Below, piece after piece: positions 4,605 through 8,201 of a DNA stretch of 8,201 nt. Numbering within the stretch: position 1 is the first letter of the stretch; every line of letters begins with the position of its first letter. The stretch spans positions 1-8,201 of the forward strand of contig DPWF01000011.1 of assembly GCA_003526435.1 (NCBI GenBank), given 5' to 3'. A program made the position numbers and the translations under genes. The notes beneath the pieces were generated by a model that did no database searches, was not told where the DNA came from, and saw only the letters and a list, made by a program, of their open reading frames with translations. This DNA comes from Chitinophagaceae bacterium (lineage in GTDB: Bacteria; Bacteroidota; Bacteroidia; Chitinophagales; Chitinophagaceae).

Positions 4605-7600
4605 TTAAATGCAATTATTCATTTTTCAATCAGGAATAAACTGATTGTAGGACTGATGGTACTGGCACTCGTTATAGTGGGTGTTATTGAAACCACACGT
4701 CTTCCCATTGATGCTGTTCCGGATATCACCAATAACCAGGTGCTGGTCATCACCAACGCCCCTAATCTCGGGGCACCTGATGTAGAACGATTCATCACCG
4801 TACCCATTGAACAGGTAACGAGAAATGTACCAGGCATCGTTGAACAGAGAAGCTTTTCCCGATTTGGCTTAAGCCTTGTTACCATTGTTTTTGATGAGTC
4901 TACCGATGTCTACTGGGCACGTACACAGATTAATGAACGACTGGCCCAGGTACGACAGCAGATACCGGCAGGTATGGGAAATCCTGAACTGGGGCCGGTT
5001 ACGACAGGTTTGGGGGAAATATTTCAGTATGTCATCAGACCCAAACCCGGGTATGAAGGAAAGTATAGTATGGCGGAATTAAGAACCATACAGGATTGGG
5101 TGGTAAGAAAACAGTTACTGTCAACAGAAGGCATTGCCGACGTGAGCAGTTTTGGTGGTGAACTCAAACAGTATGAAGTAGCTGTAAAAACAGATAAACT
5201 GAGAAGCCTGCGGGTAACCATTGCTGATGTATTCAAAGCATTGCAGGAGAATAACCAGAATACTGGCGGTGCATACATCGAAAAAGGACCAACGGTTTTA
5301 TTTATCCGTACAGATGGATTGGCAAAGAGTATGGAAGATATCGGAAGTATTGTTGTAAAACAGGTTAATGGAATTCCAATCCTCGTGCGTGATCTGGCTG
5401 AAGTAAAAATGGGTAGCGCCACACGTTATGGTGCATTGGCCTACAACAATGAAGGTGAAGTAGCTGGTGCTGTTGTAATGATGCTGAAAGGTGAAAACAG
5501 TAATAAAGTAATCCGCAACATTAAAAATAAGATCAAACAAATTGAGAAAACCTTACCGGAAGGAGTAGTGATTGATCCTTTTCTCGACAGAACCAAAATG
5601 GTGAACAATGCCATTGGCACCGTAGAAACGAATTTGCTGGAAGGAGCCCTGATTGTTGTTTTTGTCCTGGTATTATTTCTGGGAAATATCAGGGCCGGTT
5701 TTATTGTAGCAACAGTGATACCATTGTCTATGCTGTTTGCCATCATTATGATGAATGCATTTGGCGTGAGCGGTAACCTGATGAGCCTTGGTGCACTTGA
5801 TTTCGGGCTCCTCGTAGATGGTGCTGTTATAATTGTGGAAGCAGTGATGCATAAAATGTCGAAACAGAATGGAATAGCACTTGGTACAAAACTCACCCGT
5901 GAACAGATGAATCCAACGGTGGAAGAATCGAGTGGCAAAATGATGAATGCAGCCGTGTTTGGACAGATCATTATCCTCATCGTATACCTGCCCATTCTTT
6001 CACTGGAAGGTATTGAAGGGAAGATGTTCAAACCGATGGCGCAAACCGTATCATTTGCCATTCTTGGCGCCTTTCTTTTGTCGGTAACTTATGTACCTAT
6101 GATGAGCGCTTTTTTCCTTAGCAGGAAAATGGGGCACAAAGAAAATATTTCAGACCGGATGATGCGAAAACTGCAATCCTGGTATACCCCGGTTCTTAAA
6201 AAAGTGTTAGCTGCACCTGTATGGATTATTTCTGTCTCAGTTGTTTTATTTGCTGCTGCACTCATGATTATGAGTACACTGGGTGGAGAGTTTATTCCAA
6301 AGCTGGAAGAGGGCGATTTTGCAGTTGAGACACGTGTGTTAACAGGTTCATCTCTTACCACTACATTGCAGGAAAGCCAGAAAGCAGTTAAGATTATCCT
6401 TAAAGAGTTTCCGGAGGTAGAAAAAATTGTAACCAAAGTTGGTACAGGCGAAATTCCTGCCGACCCCATGCCCATTGAATCGGCGGATATGATTGTTGTG
6501 TTAAAAGACAAAAAGGAATGGACTTCTGCCAAAACTTTTGATGAACTCGCTGAAAAAATGGGAGAGAAAGTACAGGCAGTACCAGGCGTAACAACAGGCT
6601 TCCAGTTTCCAGTGCAAATGAGATTTAATGAACTGATGACCGGAGCCCGACAGGATGTGGTTTGTAAAATATTTGGTGATGATCTTGATAGTCTTGCAGC
6701 ATATGCTTCAAAAGTGGGCACTGTGATTGGTACGGTTGATGGTGCCAGGGATCTTTTTGTTGAAACGGTAACAGGGATCCCACAAATGGTTATTACTTAT
6801 AACCGTGAAGCCATTGCAAGATATGGTGCAAGTATTGAAGCAATCAACCAAACTGTTCAGGCAGCTTATGCGGGAAGCATAACAGGACAGGTATTTGAAA
6901 ATGATAGACGATTTGATCTCGTCATACGCCTTGATAAACAACAAAGAAACCAGGCAGATGATATAGAGAACCTGCTGATTGGTTTACCCAACGGACAGCA
7001 GGTGCCTTTGAATTTATTGGCAACTGTAGCCATACAGGATGGCCCATACCAGATACAAAGAGAAGATGCGCAACGAAGGATCACAATTGGTTTTAACGTA
7101 CGTGGGAGAGATGTTCAATCTATCGTGGAAGAATTACAGGATAAAATTGGTAAGCAGATACAATTCCCGGCCGGCTATTTTATTACTTACGGCGGACAAT
7201 TTGAAAATTTACAGGAAGCAACCAAACGTTTAACAATAGCAGTTCCTGCAGCACTGTTGCTCATTTTTGTGATGCTGTTTTTCGCCTTTAAAAAATTCAA
7301 ATACTGTTTGCTGATATTCTCTGCTATTCCATTATCTGCTATTGGTGGGGTATTTGCTTTGTGGCTGAGAGACATGCCGTTTAGTATTTCAGCAGGAATT
7401 GGTTTTATTGCCTTATTTGGCGTGGCCGTACTGAATGGTATTGTATTGATTACAGAAATGAATCGTCTCAGGGAAGAAGGTTTGTCAGATCTGAAAGCCA
7501 TCATTTTGGAAGCTACTGAAACCAGGTTAAGACCTGTATTAATGACGGCTGCTGTAGCCTCTTTTGGTTTCTTACCCATGGCACTGAGTAACGGCGCCGG

Positions 7601-8201
7601 AGCAGAAGTGCAAAGACCACTGGCAACAGTGGTAATAGGCGGATTATTGTCAGCCACTTTATTAACACTATTTGTATTACCTGTACTATATCTCCTCTTC
7701 GAAAAACGAAAACCTGTCAGTTCTATGAAACCACTATTACTGATTATTTGTATGCTGTCTGGATCGGTATTATTTGCCCAACCATCTGTTGTTCGGCAGA
7801 TGACACTTAAAGAAGTTACCGAACTGGCAACAAAACAGGCACAGATTATCAGGGTAAACCAGTTGCAGGAGAAATATTATTCGGTTTTGAAAGGTTCGGC
7901 ACGTGAAATACCTAAAACGCAGATAATAACGGAGCTGGGTAACTACAACAGTTTTAATTTCGACAGCCGTATATCTGTAACACAAACCCTTCAATCCGGC
8001 GCCTTCTTCCGGAAGCAGGAATCGGTGCTGAACAATTATCTCGCAACAGCCAATGCTAATACGGTTATTCAACAATCGCAGTTGAAAAAAATGGTGGCTC
8101 AATTATACCTGCAACTTCAATTTTTTTATGCCAGGAGAAAAATCTTTGAAAGAACAGATAGTATTTACAGCAGTTACCAGAAAATGGCACAGTTGCGTTT
8201 C
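4602..8201 (+). CDS. CusA/CzcA-type heavy-metal RND efflux pump fused to a TolC-like outer-membrane factor (3' end outside window)
   Basis: The frame runs 1200 codons from the ATG at 4602 to the window edge without a stop; an in-frame TAA at 4575-4577 and no other ATG fix the start. Residues 1 to about 1035 are a heavy-metal RND proton antiporter: the N-terminus has FSIRNKLIVGL then TM1 and LPIDAVPDITNNQV; LGALDFGLLVDGAVIIVEAV is TM4 with D400, D406 and E413, the charged residues needed for proton-coupled transport in CzcA; the second half repeats the layout and ends with TM12 near LLSATLLTLFVLPVLYLLF. Residues 1042-1060 look like a signal peptide (MKPLLLIICM to LFAQ), followed by an outer-membrane factor domain with LKEVTELATKQA and helical repeats. 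From family knowledge such RND-OMF fusions occur in Bacteroidota. It would export metal from periplasm or cytoplasm to the outside, with a separate membrane-fusion protein not seen here. Metal specificity is uncertain: divalent-type TM4, no obvious CusA methionine triad. Confidence 0.9.
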   Translation, partial: MLNAIIHFSIRNKLIVGLMVLALVIVGVIETTRLPIDAVPDITNNQVLVITNAPNLGAPDVERFITVPIEQVTRNVPGIVEQRSFSRFGLSLVTIVFDESTDVYWARTQINERLAQVRQQIPAGMGNPELGPVTTGLGEIFQYVIRPKPGYEGKYSMAELRTIQDWVVRKQLLSTEGIADVSSFGGELKQYEVAVKTDKLRSLRVTIADVFKALQENNQNTGGAYIEKGPTVLFIRTDGLAKSMEDIGSIVVKQVNGIPILVRDLAEVKMGSATRYGALAYNNEGEVAGAVVMMLKGENSNKVIRNIKNKIKQIEKTLPEGVVIDPFLDRTKMVNNAIGTVETNLLEGALIVVFVLVLFLGNIRAGFIVATVIPLSMLFAIIMMNAFGVSGNLMSLGALDFGLLVDGAVIIVEAVMHKMSKQNGIALGTKLTREQMNPTVEESSGKMMNAAVFGQIIILIVYLPILSLEGIEGKMFKPMAQTVSFAILGAFLLSVTYVPMMSAFFLSRKMGHKENISDRMMRKLQSWYTPVLKKVLAAPVWIISVSVVLFAAALMIMSTLGGEFIPKLEEGDFAVETRVLTGSSLTTTLQESQKAVKIILKEFPEVEKIVTKVGTGEIPADPMPIESADMIVVLKDKKEWTSAKTFDELAEKMGEKVQAVPGVTTGFQFPVQMRFNELMTGARQDVVCKIFGDDLDSLAAYASKVGTVIGTVDGARDLFVETVTGIPQMVITYNREAIARYGASIEAINQTVQAAYAGSITGQVFENDRRFDLVIRLDKQQRNQADDIENLLIGLPNGQQVPLNLLATVAIQDGPYQIQREDAQRRITIGFNVRGRDVQSIVEELQDKIGKQIQFPAGYFITYGGQFENLQEATKRLTIAVPAALLLIFVMLFFAFKKFKYCLLIFSAIPLSAIGGVFALWLRDMPFSISAGIGFIALFGVAVLNGIVLITEMNRLREEGLSDLKAIILEATETRLRPVLMTAAVASFGFLPMALSNGAGAEVQRPLATVVIGGLLSATLLTLFVLPVLYLLFEKRKPVSSMKPLLLIICMLSGSVLFAQPSVVRQMTLKEVTELATKQAQIIRVNQLQEKYYSVLKGSAREIPKTQIITELGNYNSFNFDSRISVTQTLQSGAFFRKQESVLNNYLATANANTVIQQSQLKKMVAQLYLQLQFFYARRKIFERTDSIYSSYQKMAQLRF
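7725..8201 (+). other. TolC-like outer-membrane factor domain with internal signal-like segment, inside the pump gene
   Basis: From an in-frame ATG at 7725 (residue 1042), the fused protein shows Lys, a hydrophobic run of about 14 residues and LFAQ, the pattern of an exported Bacteroidota protein's N-terminus. A long amphipathic helix typical of outer-membrane factors follows (TLKEVTELATKQAQIIRVN), then a strand-like DSRISVTQTLQSG segment and more helix. Only about 140 residues of the domain are in the window; a full factor is usually about 400. There is no stop between this ATG and the RND part. Confidence 0.75.

Noticed and set aside
5024..7657. Several long open frames on the - strand opposite the pump gene
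   Set aside because: Compositions rich in Ser, Thr, Ile and Pro with no domain, and they lie fully opposite a strongly recognised RND protein; they are antisense shadows.
7690..7730. Possible sequencing error removing a stop between pump and outer-membrane factor
   Set aside because: The frame is continuous with sensible residues on both sides, and such fusions are known in Bacteroidota; no sign of a frameshift.

Overview
The window looks like chromosomal DNA of a Bacteroidota bacterium, most likely of the Chitinophagaceae/Sphingobacteriia kind. The reasons are AT-leaning base composition, a Bacteroidota-type putative porin, an HYC_CC_PP family protein, -7 promoter boxes of the TAnnTTTG type placed close to start codons, few Shine-Dalgarno sequences, and an RND metal pump fused to its outer-membrane factor. 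No database search was possible, so all names rest on motif recognition.

All six recognised genes lie on the + strand. Bases 1-1599 are the 3' part of a putative outer-membrane porin that starts before the window and is probably unrelated to what follows. From 1656 to the right edge there is a continuous metal-handling cluster: an HYC_CC_PP small membrane-anchored Cys protein (1656-2048); two exported heavy-metal-associated (HMA) domain proteins (2156-2620, with a Cys-rich repeat tail, and 2692-3201, with an extra C-terminal domain); a 270-residue outer-membrane barrel of no known function (3246-4058); a 127-residue His/Asp/Cys-containing small protein (4106-4489, GTG start); and a CusA/CzcA-type heavy-metal RND pump that runs without a stop into a TolC-like outer-membrane factor domain (4602 to beyond 8201). 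The usual membrane-fusion (CusB-type) partner is not in the window and may lie downstream.

Taken together the cluster suggests metal resistance or homeostasis in the envelope. The small exported HMA and Cys/His proteins would bind metal in the periplasm, and the RND-OMF protein would expel it across both membranes. This division of labour is inferred from gene content. The pump keeps the three charged TM4 residues of divalent-cation (CzcA-like) pumps, while the HMA proteins look copper-like, so the substrate is uncertain.

Gaps between genes are short (44 to 112 bases), and no stretch over 300 bases lacks a gene. Several gaps hold compact inverted repeats: one possible alternative-fold region between the two HMA genes, two 9-base-spaced dyads upstream of the pump, and a perfect 12-base palindrome covering the pump's ATG. 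No tRNA, rRNA, CRISPR array, insertion sequence or phage gene was seen.
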